Shown here in pieces: positions 8,542-18,058 of a stretch of DNA of 64,000 nt; within the stretch, counting starts at the first letter, position 1; each line of letters opens with the position of its first letter. This DNA is from Stanieria sp964562685 (GTDB taxonomy: Bacteria > Cyanobacteriota > Cyanobacteriia > Cyanobacteriales > Xenococcaceae): positions 1-64,000 of the forward strand of contig CAZLUP010000009.1 in assembly GCA_964562685.1 (NCBI GenBank). Reading direction: 5' to 3'. The notes beneath the pieces were generated by a model. It searched no databases. It was not told where the DNA came from and saw only the letters and a program-made list of their open reading frames with translations. Made by a program: the position numbers and the translations under genes.

Positions 8542-9342
8542 ATGCTTTTACTCAGGAAAAAGATTGCTCTTTATTTTGACAAAGTTGAAACTACTACAGG
8601 ATTAGTCATTAATCTAATTATTTTAGGATTAATATTACTTTCCTCATTAATTTTTATTCTCGAAACTTACCCTCTTGCTCCAGAAATAATAGTTAAGCTA
8701 GATTGGCTAGATACAATTATCTTAATTATTTTTACTTGCGAATATATTTTACGATTATGGACGGCGGAAAATCGCTCTAAATTTTTCTTTAGTTTTTTTT
8801 CTTTAATAGATTTTATTTCGATTTTACCTTTATTGATTGAATGGATAGATTTTCGATTTTTTCGTATTTTCAGATGGTTTAGAATTATTAGAATTATTCG
8901 TTTTTGGCATATAGGTTTTAAAATATTAGGGATCAAAGCTGAAGATAATATTATTTATACTCGGATTTTTCTGACTGTTTTTTGTTTACTTTTTGTCTAC
9001 GCAGGTTTAATTTACCAAATAGAACACCAAGTTAATAGTGGCAGCTTCAAAAACTTTTTTGATGCCTTTTATTTTGTGGTTGTTACAATGACAAAGGTAG
9101 GTTATGGAGATGTTACTCCATTGTCAGATTCGGGAAAGGCTGTAACTTTACTAATGATTTTAACAGGAGTGTTATTGATTCCCTGGCAATTTGGTGAGTT
9201 AATCAAACAACTGATCAAGAATAAAAATTTGATAGAAAACGAGTGTTCTGGATGTGGTTTGTCTTACCACGATAGTGATGCTATCTTTTGTAAAAGATGT
9301 GGAACTGTTTTGAAACAAACTACCGAAGTTATCAATAATTAA
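8542..9342 (+). CDS. Voltage-gated potassium channel with C-terminal zinc ribbon
   Basis: A 266-residue six-helix cation channel subunit. S1 lies at about residues 18-42, S2-S3 at about 55-100, and S4 is an Arg-every-third-residue helix (FFRIFRWFRIIRIIRFW) near 112-127. S5, a pore loop with the filter TKVGYGD near 188, and S6 follow, so it should conduct K+ and be voltage-gated. The C terminus (about 235-253) has two CxxC pairs (CSGCG and CKRCG) forming a cytoplasmic zinc ribbon. ATG at 8542 is preferred to the in-frame TTG at 8539. The downstream gene begins 14 bp after the stop, suggesting co-transcription. Confidence 0.88.
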   Translation: MLLLRKKIALYFDKVETTTGLVINLIILGLILLSSLIFILETYPLAPEIIVKLDWLDTIILIIFTCEYILRLWTAENRSKFFFSFFSLIDFISILPLLIEWIDFRFFRIFRWFRIIRIIRFWHIGFKILGIKAEDNIIYTRIFLTVFCLLFVYAGLIYQIEHQVNSGSFKNFFDAFYFVVVTMTKVGYGDVTPLSDSGKAVTLLMILTGVLLIPWQFGELIKQLIKNKNLIENECSGCGLSYHDSDAIFCKRCGTVLKQTTEVINN

Positions 9343-9356
9343 AGTTAGGATAAATT

Positions 9357-9770
9357 ATGGAAAGAGGTTTATTATGGTTACCTTTATTAGGAGTTTTTAT
9401 TTGGTTGGCTTGGAGTGGCTGGATTGAATATCAAAAAGTAGAAGGTTATCGAATTTGGTCAGAACAGTTTGACAAAGCTAAATACGATCTTTTAGCAGTT
9501 TTAGGTAAAAAAGGTAGTGAAATAACTTGGGGAAATCCTACTAGGAAAGGAATCCTTAATTTAAATAAGTTTTCACTACAGGATGTGAAAAAAATCGATT
9601 TATTAGTAGGAAATAATTCTATTGATGATTTAGATAATCTTCCTGACAAAGGAAAACCTGTTTTAAACTTCACTTTGACTAATAATAATTCAATTAAAAT
9701 TCCTTTTACTGACATTAGTTTAGCTGCCCAATGGACTAAATATTTACAACAAGAATGGCAACAGTTATAA
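9357..9770 (+). CDS. Conserved hypothetical membrane-anchored protein
   Basis: A 137-residue protein with one N-terminal membrane segment (about residues 4-22, LLWLPLLGVFIWLAW) and a roughly 110-residue soluble domain with a beta-rich tail ending in QWTKYLQQEWQQL. I do not recognise the family. It follows the potassium channel by 14 bp on the same strand, so an accessory role to the channel is possible but unproven. ATG at 9357 is preceded by AGTTAGGATAAATT, a modest ribosome site. Confidence 0.7.
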   Translation: MERGLLWLPLLGVFIWLAWSGWIEYQKVEGYRIWSEQFDKAKYDLLAVLGKKGSEITWGNPTRKGILNLNKFSLQDVKKIDLLVGNNSIDDLDNLPDKGKPVLNFTLTNNNSIKIPFTDISLAAQWTKYLQQEWQQL

Positions 9771-9875
9771 AATTAATAAATCTTTCAGTAATTTAAAAGA
9801 ATTATTTAGCTCTAAATTGAAACCAGCTAATTTAAATTAAAGGAAATTTTAGACTAATAATTGGAGAAAAAAGTG

Positions 9876-10244
9876 ATGACAACTGCTCGAAATGTACTTG
9901 GTAACGAATTAGAAATTTGTTGTGGTTTTCCTGTAACAGGATGGTATCGCAATGGTAAATGTGAAACTGCTCCTAGCGATCGCGGTGCGCACGTTATCTG
10001 TGCGGAAATGACAGCAGAATTTCTAGAATTTACCAAAGCACAAGGTAACGATCTGAGTACGCCAGCACCAATGTTTGATTTTCCTGGTTTACAACCTGGC
10101 GATCGCTGGTGTTTATGTGCTAGTCGTTGGAAAGAAGCGTTAGATGCTGGAGTAGCACCACCAGTTGTTTTACCAGCAACAGAAGAGTCTGCCTTAAATT
10201 ATGTCAGTCTCGAAGAGTTAAAACAAAATGCCTTAGATGTTTAA
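9876..10244 (+). CDS. DUF2237 family protein
   Basis: A small soluble protein of about 122 residues matching the DUF2237 pattern: NVLG at the N terminus, a conserved GWYRNGKCET segment with CCGFP before it, VICAEMTAEFL, then PGLQPGDRWCLCASRW and a C-terminal APPVVL stretch. Several conserved Cys (CC, C and C-x-C) suggest metal binding or redox chemistry, but the function is unknown. The ATG at 9876 has GGAG nine bases upstream; the frame's earlier TTG at 9861 overlaps that ribosome site and is unlikely. Confidence 0.85.
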   Translation: MTTARNVLGNELEICCGFPVTGWYRNGKCETAPSDRGAHVICAEMTAEFLEFTKAQGNDLSTPAPMFDFPGLQPGDRWCLCASRWKEALDAGVAPPVVLPATEESALNYVSLEELKQNALDV

Positions 10245-10277
10245 ATTTTTTTTTTACAGATACAGTTTATTCAAGGT

Positions 10278-10297
10278 AATAGGTAATAAGTAATAAG
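10278..10297. repeat. AATAGGTAATAAGT-type repeat copy
   Basis: One full AATAGGTAATAAGT unit plus a partial AATAAGG follows, matching the tandem repeat at 2222-2249. It lies between the convergent DUF2237 and glycosyltransferase genes, abutting the latter's stop. Confidence 0.65.
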
Positions 10298-10298
10298 G

Positions 10299-11264
10299 TT
10301 ATAAATTTTTTGCCTTTTGCCTTGTGACTTTTAACTTTTTAATTTCTTGATAGGCAGCATAAACACCTTGTACGTTATACCAGTTTAAAAAAATTCGAGC
10401 AATTTCTAACGCAAGTTGGGGTTTACCAAGATTAATTAACCATTGCAATAAAGGCTTCATTGTCTTTTCATTTAGATTACCACCCAGAGATAAAATTCCC
10501 CATAATAAACGATGCAATAAAGTCATTTGAATCATCATCCGAACATCCCAAGTTGGATGTTTTTGATAGAAAACAATTCCCATTCTGCCTCGTTGAATTT
10601 CTTTATCAATTAACTGCGGAATTTGATTTAAATTAAAAGGTGGATGCCAATGATAACCGACTGCTTCAGGACATTTAATTAACTTTAATCCTAATTTTTT
10701 TAAACGAACTCCTAATTCTAAATCTTCCCAACCATAGAGTTGAAACTGAGTATCAAATAAACCAGCCTCTACTAACCATTTTTTTGCGATCGCGACATTT
10801 CCTGTGGCAAAATAAGCAGCCGAAAAATCAGTAATTTTATAAGGTTCAGTAGTAGGATTTTCAAAGTTAGCAGTATTAATTACCCAACCGTAAGTAAACA
10901 AGCGATCGCTTCCAAGTTTAGCTTTTCCTGTTACTAAAGCATCGGCATGAGCCTGAAGAAATTTTTCTGTAACTACCAAATCGCTATCAATAAAAATAAT
11001 TGTGTCACCTTGGGCATTGTTGACTCCTAAATTCCTCGCAGCAGCAGCACCTTGATGAGATTGAGTTAAAGTTTTTACATGAGGTAAATTAAGAGTAGAA
11101 TTGCTCAACCAAGTTAATGTTTGATCGGTTGAACCATCATCAACGACAATAATTTCATAACCTTCAACTTGATTATCAGTTAACTGTTGAGATTCTAAAG
11201 CTTGTAAACATTTTTGTAAAATTGGTAAGCGATTATAGGTAGGAATAACAATACTAAAAAACAT
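10299..11264 (-). CDS. Family 2 glycosyltransferase
   Basis: A 321-residue GT-A fold glycosyltransferase. The nucleotide-sugar domain starts at once (FFSIVIPTYNRLPIL), with VVDDGSTD near residue 50, the DxD-type metal motif FIDSDLV near 100, and a C-terminal galactosyltransferase-like GWEDLELGVRLKKLG segment near 185 that supplies the catalytic acid. No membrane helix is present, so it is probably a cytosolic or peripheral enzyme in surface polysaccharide synthesis; donor and acceptor are unknown. The ATG at 11264 is preferred over the frame start at 11309 because the fold begins at the second residue. No other polysaccharide gene is adjacent. Confidence 0.85.
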   Translation of the reverse strand: MFFSIVIPTYNRLPILQKCLQALESQQLTDNQVEGYEIIVVDDGSTDQTLTWLSNSTLNLPHVKTLTQSHQGAAAARNLGVNNAQGDTIIFIDSDLVVTEKFLQAHADALVTGKAKLGSDRLFTYGWVINTANFENPTTEPYKITDFSAAYFATGNVAIAKKWLVEAGLFDTQFQLYGWEDLELGVRLKKLGLKLIKCPEAVGYHWHPPFNLNQIPQLIDKEIQRGRMGIVFYQKHPTWDVRMMIQMTLLHRLLWGILSLGGNLNEKTMKPLLQWLINLGKPQLALEIARIFLNWYNVQGVYAAYQEIKKLKVTRQKAKNL

Positions 11265-11339
11265 TATTTTAAGATAATTAACTACTAAAGCACGCCGTAA
11301 ATAAAACAATTATCTAAAAAGCAGCAAAGCTTTGGAATT

Positions 11340-11436
11340 AAAAACTTTTGACTTTTGACTTTTGACTGCTTGCTCCGTCTTTACGCTGAGGTATCCTCAG
11401 CGCAGGCGGTGCGCTTTTGACTTCCGCGTAGCGGTA
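11340..11436. repeat. TTTGACT heptamer array and 8-bp inverted repeat
   Basis: Tandem TTTTGAC units at about 11346-11367 are followed by CGCTGAGG (11384-11391), TAT and CCTCAGCG (11395-11402). The heptamer motif reappears in part near 10312-10340 and, inverted, at about 46176-46194. The hairpin may terminate transcription from either side but has no T tract. It is a typical cyanobacterial spacer repeat. Confidence 0.6.
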
Positions 11437-12252
11437 CTAACGAATTTTGGCAAGTAACAGACGAATCATATCCGCATCTTCCGCATTAGGCAACATAGCT
11501 AAATAATATTCCAAATCCAAACAAGCTTTATCCCACTGATCCAATTCATAATAAAGTAAACCGCGATCGCGTAATTCATTAGGATTATCGGGAAATAACA
11601 TTAATATTCCATCAATTGTCGCTAAAACTTTACTAAATTGCCTACGATTTAAATAAATATATTTTAAATTAGTCAGCATTCTAGCTAAAATTTGCCGACT
11701 ACTAACTGCTGCTAAAAACCGAGGTTCTAATTCTATTGGCTGTGGATATAATTGTTGCAATCTCTCAGCACAATCCTGTTGAAATAAAATTTCTCCTTGA
11801 TTAAATACATCAATAAATATTCCTGCTTCTTCAAATTCTGGACGAATTAAAAAATGCCCAGGCATACCAATACCTACCATCGGAAAATCAATTCGTTTAG
11901 CAATTTCTAAATACAAAACTGATAAACTAATAGGAATACCAGTTCTACGCTCGATTACTTCATTCAAAAAACTATTGGCAGGATTATAATAATCTTGCTC
12001 ATTGCCTTTAAATTGTAAATCATCAAAAAGATATTGATTAATTGTATTAATTACTTTAAGCGGATATCTGTTTTGGGGTAATTTTATTTGAATTTCTTCC
12101 GCCATTGTATATAAAATATTTAGATAATTTTGGATGTTGAGATTGGGATATTCAGCTTGAGCATAATACAGTGAGGCTTTTGCTAAATCGATATCTTCAT
12201 CTGCTCGATTAATTTCTTGATAAAAACTCTGCCAAGCTAATTGATAATCCAT
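11437..12252 (-). CDS. SirB1-like transglutaminase-fold/TPR protein
   Basis: A 271-residue protein of the SirB1/YchA family. The N-terminal two-thirds is the transglutaminase-like core, with NPANSFLNEVIERRTGIPISLSVLYLEIAKRI near residues 88-120, VGIGMPGHFLIR near 127 and FIDVFNQGE near 146. The C terminus (about 195-271) contains TPR-like helices (RQFSKVLATIDGILMLFPDNP). The family is widely conserved but has no firmly assigned reaction. ATG at 12252. It is not clearly in an operon. Confidence 0.8.
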   Translation of the reverse strand: MDYQLAWQSFYQEINRADEDIDLAKASLYYAQAEYPNLNIQNYLNILYTMAEEIQIKLPQNRYPLKVINTINQYLFDDLQFKGNEQDYYNPANSFLNEVIERRTGIPISLSVLYLEIAKRIDFPMVGIGMPGHFLIRPEFEEAGIFIDVFNQGEILFQQDCAERLQQLYPQPIELEPRFLAAVSSRQILARMLTNLKYIYLNRRQFSKVLATIDGILMLFPDNPNELRDRGLLYYELDQWDKACLDLEYYLAMLPNAEDADMIRLLLAKIR

Positions 12253-12632
12253 TGGTTATTTATAAAGCATTTTTTTAAGTATTTAGTAATTATTTTAATA
12301 TTTGTATGAGGAGTATTGCAATAAGCATAGGTTAAAACTATTTTAGTTTTATTTGTATCAGAGTTGATCGATTGTTTTTATCAAATTATTATAAATAATT
12401 TTAAATTTTCACAAAAAATTCAAATCGATCTAAGTTGTCAAATATTAGATTTAAATAATTAATAATCCCTCAGATCTTAGTGAGAAGTCAAAAAAATTTT
12501 TAACTCAAATCAGGCTAAGATAAGCTCTTTCTAACTGTTTTCATTATAAAAAATAATCAGCAATGTTAAATTAGATGCTATTTGGGGCAATATTAAACTA
12601 ACTGAAGTTGAATATAAATTAGGTTTTAACTG
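12253..12632. other. Non-coding AT-rich spacer
   Basis: The 380 bp between divergent genes (SirB1-like on minus, hybrid kinase on plus) are strongly AT-rich with long A/T runs. I see no RNA gene, repeat or convincing operator, although promoters for both genes must lie here. Confidence 0.4.
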
Positions 12633-15374
12633 TTGACTAATTCAATTCCTAAAATTAGGAACAACATACCTCTGCGTGTTCTGCTAGTAGTTCCGTTTAT
12701 GCTGCAAATTTCTGTTGCAGTGGGACTTACAGGATATCTATCTTTACGGAATGGACAAAAAGCCGTTCACGAATTTGTTAGTCAACTGCTTAATGAAGCT
12801 AACTTAAGAATTACTCTCCATCTTCAAAACTATTTGGCAACGTCGATACAAGTTACTCAAACCAATGTGGATGCAGTTGAAACAAAGTTACTAGACTTAA
12901 ATCAATACGAACAAGCAGGACATTATTTTTGGAAACAACTACAAATTTATAAAAATGTTAGCTACCTTAGTTATACGTTATCTACTGGTGAATATGTAGG
13001 TGCGGGAAGATGGTTAAAAGAAAATACCGTTACTATTGATGAGCTTTCTAGTAATACGAACTGGAGAAATTACACCTATGATACGGATGCTCAAGGAAAT
13101 CGTACGGAATTAATTTATAACGAGCCTTACGATCCTCGCTCGGAACAATGGTACGCAGAAACAATTAAAGCTGGCAAGCCAATTTGGAATGAAGTTTATT
13201 TTTGGAACGATCCTCCAGATCTTCTTTCGATTAGTTACAGTTATCCCATCTACGATCGCAATCACACTTTCAAAGGAATTTTGGGAATCGATCTGATTTT
13301 AAATGAAATTAGTAGTTTTTTAAATCAAATCAAAATTAGTCCTTCTGCAAAGACTTTTATTATCGAACGTAATGGTTTATTGATTGGTAGTTCTGCCACA
13401 GAAAAACTTTACCAATCAATCGGTGAAGAAACACAACGGCGTAAAGCCAATCAAAGTCAAGATTATTTGATTCAACAAACAGCACAGTATTTAAACAAAT
13501 ATTTTGGTGATTTTACCCAGATTAATCAAAGTCAACAGCTAGAATTCAAGCTTAAGCGCGATCGCTATTTTATTCAAGTTACTCCCTGGCAAGACCACGG
13601 TTTAGATTGGCTGGTCGTAGTAATCGTGCCTCAATCAGATTTTATGGCACAAATTAACGCCAATACTTCAATGACAATTTGGTTGTGTTGGTTTGCTTTG
13701 GTAATAGCAATAGTTTTAGGTATTTATACTTCTCGTTGGATTAGTCGACCAATTTTGCGTTTAAGTAAATCTTCTCAAGCGATCGCCAGTGGTAAATTAG
13801 ACGAACGAGTAGAAATTCGAGGAGTAGATGAATTAGAAATTTTAGCTACTTCTTTTAATCAAATGGCACAACAGTTACAGGAATCCTTTACTAGCTTAGA
13901 AACTCGTGTTAAACAACGAACTATTGAGTTAGAAAAAGCCAAGGCAACTGCTGACGCAGCTAATCGTGCTAAAAGCCAATTTTTAGCGAATATGAGTCAC
14001 GAACTGCGCACTCCCCTCAATGCAATTCTTGGTTTTGCAGAAATTATGAATCGTGACTTCTCTTTAACCACAGAACATCAAGAAAATCTGACAATTATCA
14101 GTCGTAGCGGTAAGCATTTGCTGGAATTGATTAACAATATCTTATCTTTAGCCAAAATTGAATCAGGAAAAATAACCCTTCAAGAACATAGCTTTGATTT
14201 TTATAGTTTGATCGATTCTGTTTTAGCAATGGTAAAACTAAAAGCCGAACAAAAAGGAATTGAGTTAGTTGTTGCGATCGCTACTGACGTTCCTCGCTAT
14301 TTCAAAACCGATGAAGTCAAACTCTCTCAAGTTTTAATTAATTTGCTCAATAACGGAATTAAATTTACTCATCAAGGAAAAGTTACCCTGCAAGTAAAAG
14401 TAATTTATCCTGCTTCTTTTATTGTTGAGCGACAGACTGAAGCGGTTACTCTTTTTTTTGAAGTACAGGATACGGGTGCTGGTATTGCTCAAGAAGAAAT
14501 TAGCAATTTATTTCAACCTTTTGTTCAAACCCACACTGGACGCAAATCTAAACAAGGAACAGGTTTAGGTTTATCAATTAGCCAAAAATTTATTCAACTG
14601 ATGGGAGGAGAAATTAAGGTTAGAAGTAAAGTCAACCAAGGAACTGTTTTTAATTTCGACCTCAAAGCTTATCTTGCTAATGCTGCCGAAATTGAAAACT
14701 TACAACCAAAACAACAAATAATTGGACTAGCACCCAACCAACCAAAATATCGGATTTTAGTTGTTGACGATCGTTTAGAAAATCGCCTGTTATTAATTAA
14801 GTTATTGACTCCTTTGGGATTTGAAGTTCAAGAAGCAAGCAATGGACAAGAAGCAGTAAAATTGTGGCAAAGTTATGCTCCCCATCTAATTTTAATGGAT
14901 TTGCGAATGCCTGTTATGGATGGCTATGAAGCAGTTAAACAGATTAGAAATTCTCTTCAGGGTCAAGAAACTGTGATTATTGCCTTAACTGCCAGTGTGT
15001 TTGAAGAAGAACAAAACCTGATTATTTCAGCAGGTTGTAATGACTTTTTGCATAAACCTCTTAAACAAGACAAACTATTAGAAAAGATTGCTCAACATTT
15101 AGGAGTACGCTATCTCACTCAAGATACTACTCAGATTGAATTATTGAAATCATCAATCGAATTAGAACCATTAACCTCTATGTCTCTAATATCAATGTCA
15201 TCTCAATGGATAGAGCAACTACATCAAGCAGCTAAAATTGGAGATGATGAGCTAATTAAACAGCTAATTGCACAAATTCCCGATCATTTAACTGATTTAA
15301 GCCTTGGCTTGACTGAATTAGTTAATAACTTCGATTTTCGTCAAATTAGAAAACTTACTCAAAATCAACAATGA
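12633..15374 (+). CDS. Cache-domain hybrid histidine kinase
   Basis: A 913-residue membrane sensor kinase. It has TM1 at about residues 14-35, an extracytoplasmic double-Cache sensor at about 45-340 (with WYAETIKAGKPIWNE), TM2 at about 347-369, HAMP at about 370-422, a coiled coil, HisKA at about 450-515 with the phosphoacceptor in MSHELRTPLNAI, HATPase to about 685 (DTGAGI, GTGLGL), and a receiver at about 706-822 with its Asp in LILMDLRMPVMDG. A roughly 90-residue helical tail follows. It starts at TTG 12633, since no earlier ATG exists and the next Met lies inside TM1. Its stop overlaps the start of the diguanylate cyclase gene by 4 bp. Confidence 0.9.
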   Translation: MTNSIPKIRNNIPLRVLLVVPFMLQISVAVGLTGYLSLRNGQKAVHEFVSQLLNEANLRITLHLQNYLATSIQVTQTNVDAVETKLLDLNQYEQAGHYFWKQLQIYKNVSYLSYTLSTGEYVGAGRWLKENTVTIDELSSNTNWRNYTYDTDAQGNRTELIYNEPYDPRSEQWYAETIKAGKPIWNEVYFWNDPPDLLSISYSYPIYDRNHTFKGILGIDLILNEISSFLNQIKISPSAKTFIIERNGLLIGSSATEKLYQSIGEETQRRKANQSQDYLIQQTAQYLNKYFGDFTQINQSQQLEFKLKRDRYFIQVTPWQDHGLDWLVVVIVPQSDFMAQINANTSMTIWLCWFALVIAIVLGIYTSRWISRPILRLSKSSQAIASGKLDERVEIRGVDELEILATSFNQMAQQLQESFTSLETRVKQRTIELEKAKATADAANRAKSQFLANMSHELRTPLNAILGFAEIMNRDFSLTTEHQENLTIISRSGKHLLELINNILSLAKIESGKITLQEHSFDFYSLIDSVLAMVKLKAEQKGIELVVAIATDVPRYFKTDEVKLSQVLINLLNNGIKFTHQGKVTLQVKVIYPASFIVERQTEAVTLFFEVQDTGAGIAQEEISNLFQPFVQTHTGRKSKQGTGLGLSISQKFIQLMGGEIKVRSKVNQGTVFNFDLKAYLANAAEIENLQPKQQIIGLAPNQPKYRILVVDDRLENRLLLIKLLTPLGFEVQEASNGQEAVKLWQSYAPHLILMDLRMPVMDGYEAVKQIRNSLQGQETVIIALTASVFEEEQNLIISAGCNDFLHKPLKQDKLLEKIAQHLGVRYLTQDTTQIELLKSSIELEPLTSMSLISMSSQWIEQLHQAAKIGDDELIKQLIAQIPDHLTDLSLGLTELVNNFDFRQIRKLTQNQQ

Positions 15375-16381
15375 TTAGCGATCGCTGTTATCCCAATCCT
15401 GCCAAAGCTTATAAAGCAGATATTCTGATTGTTGACGACCAACCAGATAATTTACGATTGCTATCAGCCGCACTACTGCAACATGGCTATCATGTGCGTA
15501 AAGCTTTAGATGGAGAAATGGCATTAACTGCTGCCACAACCATTCAACCCGACTTAATTATCCTCGACATTATGATGCCAGGCATAGATGGTTATCAAGT
15601 TTGTCAACGCCTCAAAGAGATAGAACAAACTCGCGAAATTCCAATTATTTTTATCAGTGCTTTGGATGATATCTGGGATAAAATCAGAGCCTTTAGTTTT
15701 GGTGGTGTGGACTATATTGTCAAACCTTATCATCCAGAGGAAGTTGCCGTTCGCGTTGAAACTCAATTAAAACTGCTGCGAATGCAACAACAACTCAAAC
15801 AACAAAATACTTTATTACAAAGACTGAACCAAGAATTACAACGACTTAATGCGATCGATAGTCTAACAGGAATTGCTAATCGTCGTCGTTTTGATGAATA
15901 CCTTGCTCAAGAGTGGAATAGACTCAGACGAGAAAAAGCTTGGCTGGCTTTGATTTTAGGTGATATTGACTATTTTAAAAATTACAATGATTATTACGGT
16001 CACCAAGCAGGAGATTATTGCTTATCTGCCGTAGCACAGGCTATCAATAATACTATTCAACGTCCAGCCGATTTAGTTGCTCGTTATGGAGGAGAAGAAT
16101 TTGCCATTCTTTTACCTTATACCGAGCCTGAAGGAGCAAAACAATTAGCAGAAGCAATTAAATTATCAGTTCTTAAATTACAACTTCCTCACGAGCGATC
16201 TTGCCTTCAGCAAGGCGCAAAGCGATCGCAAACTAATACTTATGTCACTATGAGTTTAGGAATTAATAGTTTGATTCCCACTAGTGAATTGTCGTTTGAA
16301 ATTTTAGTTAAATATGCAGACCGCGCTCTTTATCAAGCTAAACAACAAGGACGTAATCAAGTTTGTTTATACAAAATGTAA
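15371..16381 (+). CDS. Response regulator with diguanylate cyclase (REC-GGDEF)
   Basis: A 336-residue protein with an N-terminal receiver (about 17-130; phosphoacceptor D66 in LIILDIMMPG), a coiled-coil linker (about 133-160) and a GGDEF domain (about 162-335) with an intact active site GGEEF at 240-244. An RxxD allosteric I-site lies at 231-234, five residues upstream, so product inhibition by c-di-GMP is expected. Start ATG 15371 overlaps the kinase stop (ATGA), indicating translational coupling. The simplest reading is that the Cache kinase upstream phosphorylates this regulator and thereby controls c-di-GMP levels. Confidence 0.93.
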   Translation: MISDRCYPNPAKAYKADILIVDDQPDNLRLLSAALLQHGYHVRKALDGEMALTAATTIQPDLIILDIMMPGIDGYQVCQRLKEIEQTREIPIIFISALDDIWDKIRAFSFGGVDYIVKPYHPEEVAVRVETQLKLLRMQQQLKQQNTLLQRLNQELQRLNAIDSLTGIANRRRFDEYLAQEWNRLRREKAWLALILGDIDYFKNYNDYYGHQAGDYCLSAVAQAINNTIQRPADLVARYGGEEFAILLPYTEPEGAKQLAEAIKLSVLKLQLPHERSCLQQGAKRSQTNTYVTMSLGINSLIPTSELSFEILVKYADRALYQAKQQGRNQVCLYKM

Positions 16382-16441
16382 TCAAAAGAAAAAAATTATT
16401 TAAAGAAAAGTTTAATTTTATCACCTATGACTTATTACTTA

Positions 16442-17989
16442 TTATTTATGCCGAGAAAAATCTCCACCAGAACCATATTTCCAGGCATCTAACCAACGAT
16501 GATAATAATACTGTTGACTAGGAGATAAAGAATTAAACAAAAGTTGCATTGATTTTCCAAGAGGATATAAACCGCTATACAATGCTAAATTTAAATAATG
16601 AACGCTCCAATCGAGTAAACCATTAATGCCAACTTTGGGTAAGATTGGTAACACTAATTTAAGATTAACTAAAGGGAGAGTTTTCGCTAAAGGTGCAAAT
16701 TGAATTACATCTTGCAGAAAAGGTTTTAGCACATCATCACCAAGACGATTCATGACCGCAAAAACTCCATTCATTAAATCGTTAATTTGGTTGGGATTAG
16801 CTTTTTCATTAAGACCAACACTCATGGTTTTTTGGAATAACCAAGTAACAGAAATATTTGGTTGATAAGGTTGTAGTAAAGCTAAATCTTTATTATTTAA
16901 ACTATTAGTTTTTAAAGCTTCATCAATGCCAAAAGTTAGCCTTTGAAGATGCCTTACCATAGCACCAAAGCCACCAAAACTCACAGGAGATTGACTACCG
17001 CTACTATCACCAATTGTTAGAATACGATTCCAAGATAAATGTAAAGGACTTTGGCGATAAGCAGGGAAAAAACCAAACAAAAATCTCTTAAAATCCAGTT
17101 GTTGTAATTCAATATTTTGATATTGAGGTAACAATCTCAAATATTCATCCATAAACCATTCCAAACTAGGTCTGGCTGGCTCGGCATCTAAATAACTGAA
17201 CATATAAGTAGTGCGTCCATCTCTAGCAGGAAAAGCTTCCCAAAAATACTGACATTGATTAATAATTGGAGTAAACGAATAAATCAAATCACCTGTTTTA
17301 TTTTCTTGATATCCTTCAGCACAACTGCCAACAACTAAACAAACACCTTTTGGTTTGATTCCTTTTCTTGCTTGTTTGACAATTGGAGAAAAATGCCCCA
17401 TTCCATCAATTAGCAAACGAGTTTTTAACTTTAATTCTCCTGCTTCTACTAAAACACCATCTGGATAAACTGTAGCTCGGTTAAAAGGAGTCTGTTCTAA
17501 TAAATTTCCGCCAGCTTGTAAAAATTTTTCTTTAAGTTTAGCTAGTAAAAAAACTGGGTCAACTCCAATATTAAGAACATCTTTAACCCAAAGTTCTTCA
17601 CCACCTAAAAATCCAATTCGAGCAGGATTATATTCTGTTGCAATTGTCTGAGCTAATTCTGCTTCAGTTAATAATTCTAAGTCGATAAAAGTTTGTAATT
17701 CCTGACGAGAAATATTCCATTCTTGCTCTCTTCCCTTAAGAATTCCTCGCTCAATTAAAGCAACTCGCCAACCTAATTTAGCACAAGCAGCACCAAGTAA
17801 AATTCCTAAAGTACCACCGCAAATTACTAAATCCCAATCCAATTCACCCAAAGATTCCTGACTAGTAGTAACAACTTCAGTAGGATTAATTTGCTCTTCT
17901 CTAAAAGCAGTCCAAAAGCGATCCGCGCCTTGTAATCTTTCCCAAACGCCATCACTTCGTTGCCCTAAAATCTGTTCGCTTATACCCAT
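16442..17989 (-). CDS. cruP: CruP, lycopene-cyclase-family FAD protein
   Basis: A 515-residue flavoprotein of the CruA/CruP lycopene cyclase family. The FAD-binding Rossmann motif DLVICGGTLGILLGAACAK begins near residue 53, followed by GREQEWNISRQEL, which is typical of this family. GDSSGSQSPVSFGGFGAMVRHL near 323 and the C-terminal PFLQDVIQFAPLAKTL and LDWSVHYLNLALY closely follow the plant CruP pattern. Plant CruP has been linked to limiting singlet-oxygen damage rather than bulk carotene synthesis. I chose ATG 17989, which starts MGISEQILGQRSDGVW; the frame extends to 18058 without family similarity. It follows the TRAP binding-protein gene by about 70 bp. Confidence 0.85.
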   Translation of the reverse strand: MGISEQILGQRSDGVWERLQGADRFWTAFREEQINPTEVVTTSQESLGELDWDLVICGGTLGILLGAACAKLGWRVALIERGILKGREQEWNISRQELQTFIDLELLTEAELAQTIATEYNPARIGFLGGEELWVKDVLNIGVDPVFLLAKLKEKFLQAGGNLLEQTPFNRATVYPDGVLVEAGELKLKTRLLIDGMGHFSPIVKQARKGIKPKGVCLVVGSCAEGYQENKTGDLIYSFTPIINQCQYFWEAFPARDGRTTYMFSYLDAEPARPSLEWFMDEYLRLLPQYQNIELQQLDFKRFLFGFFPAYRQSPLHLSWNRILTIGDSSGSQSPVSFGGFGAMVRHLQRLTFGIDEALKTNSLNNKDLALLQPYQPNISVTWLFQKTMSVGLNEKANPNQINDLMNGVFAVMNRLGDDVLKPFLQDVIQFAPLAKTLPLVNLKLVLPILPKVGINGLLDWSVHYLNLALYSGLYPLGKSMQLLFNSLSPSQQYYYHRWLDAWKYGSGGDFSRHK

Positions 17990-18058
17990 AACCCGATTCC
18001 TATGCTTTTTATATATTATTGACAAGAAATCGGGATTTAAGCAGTTACCAATGACCAA

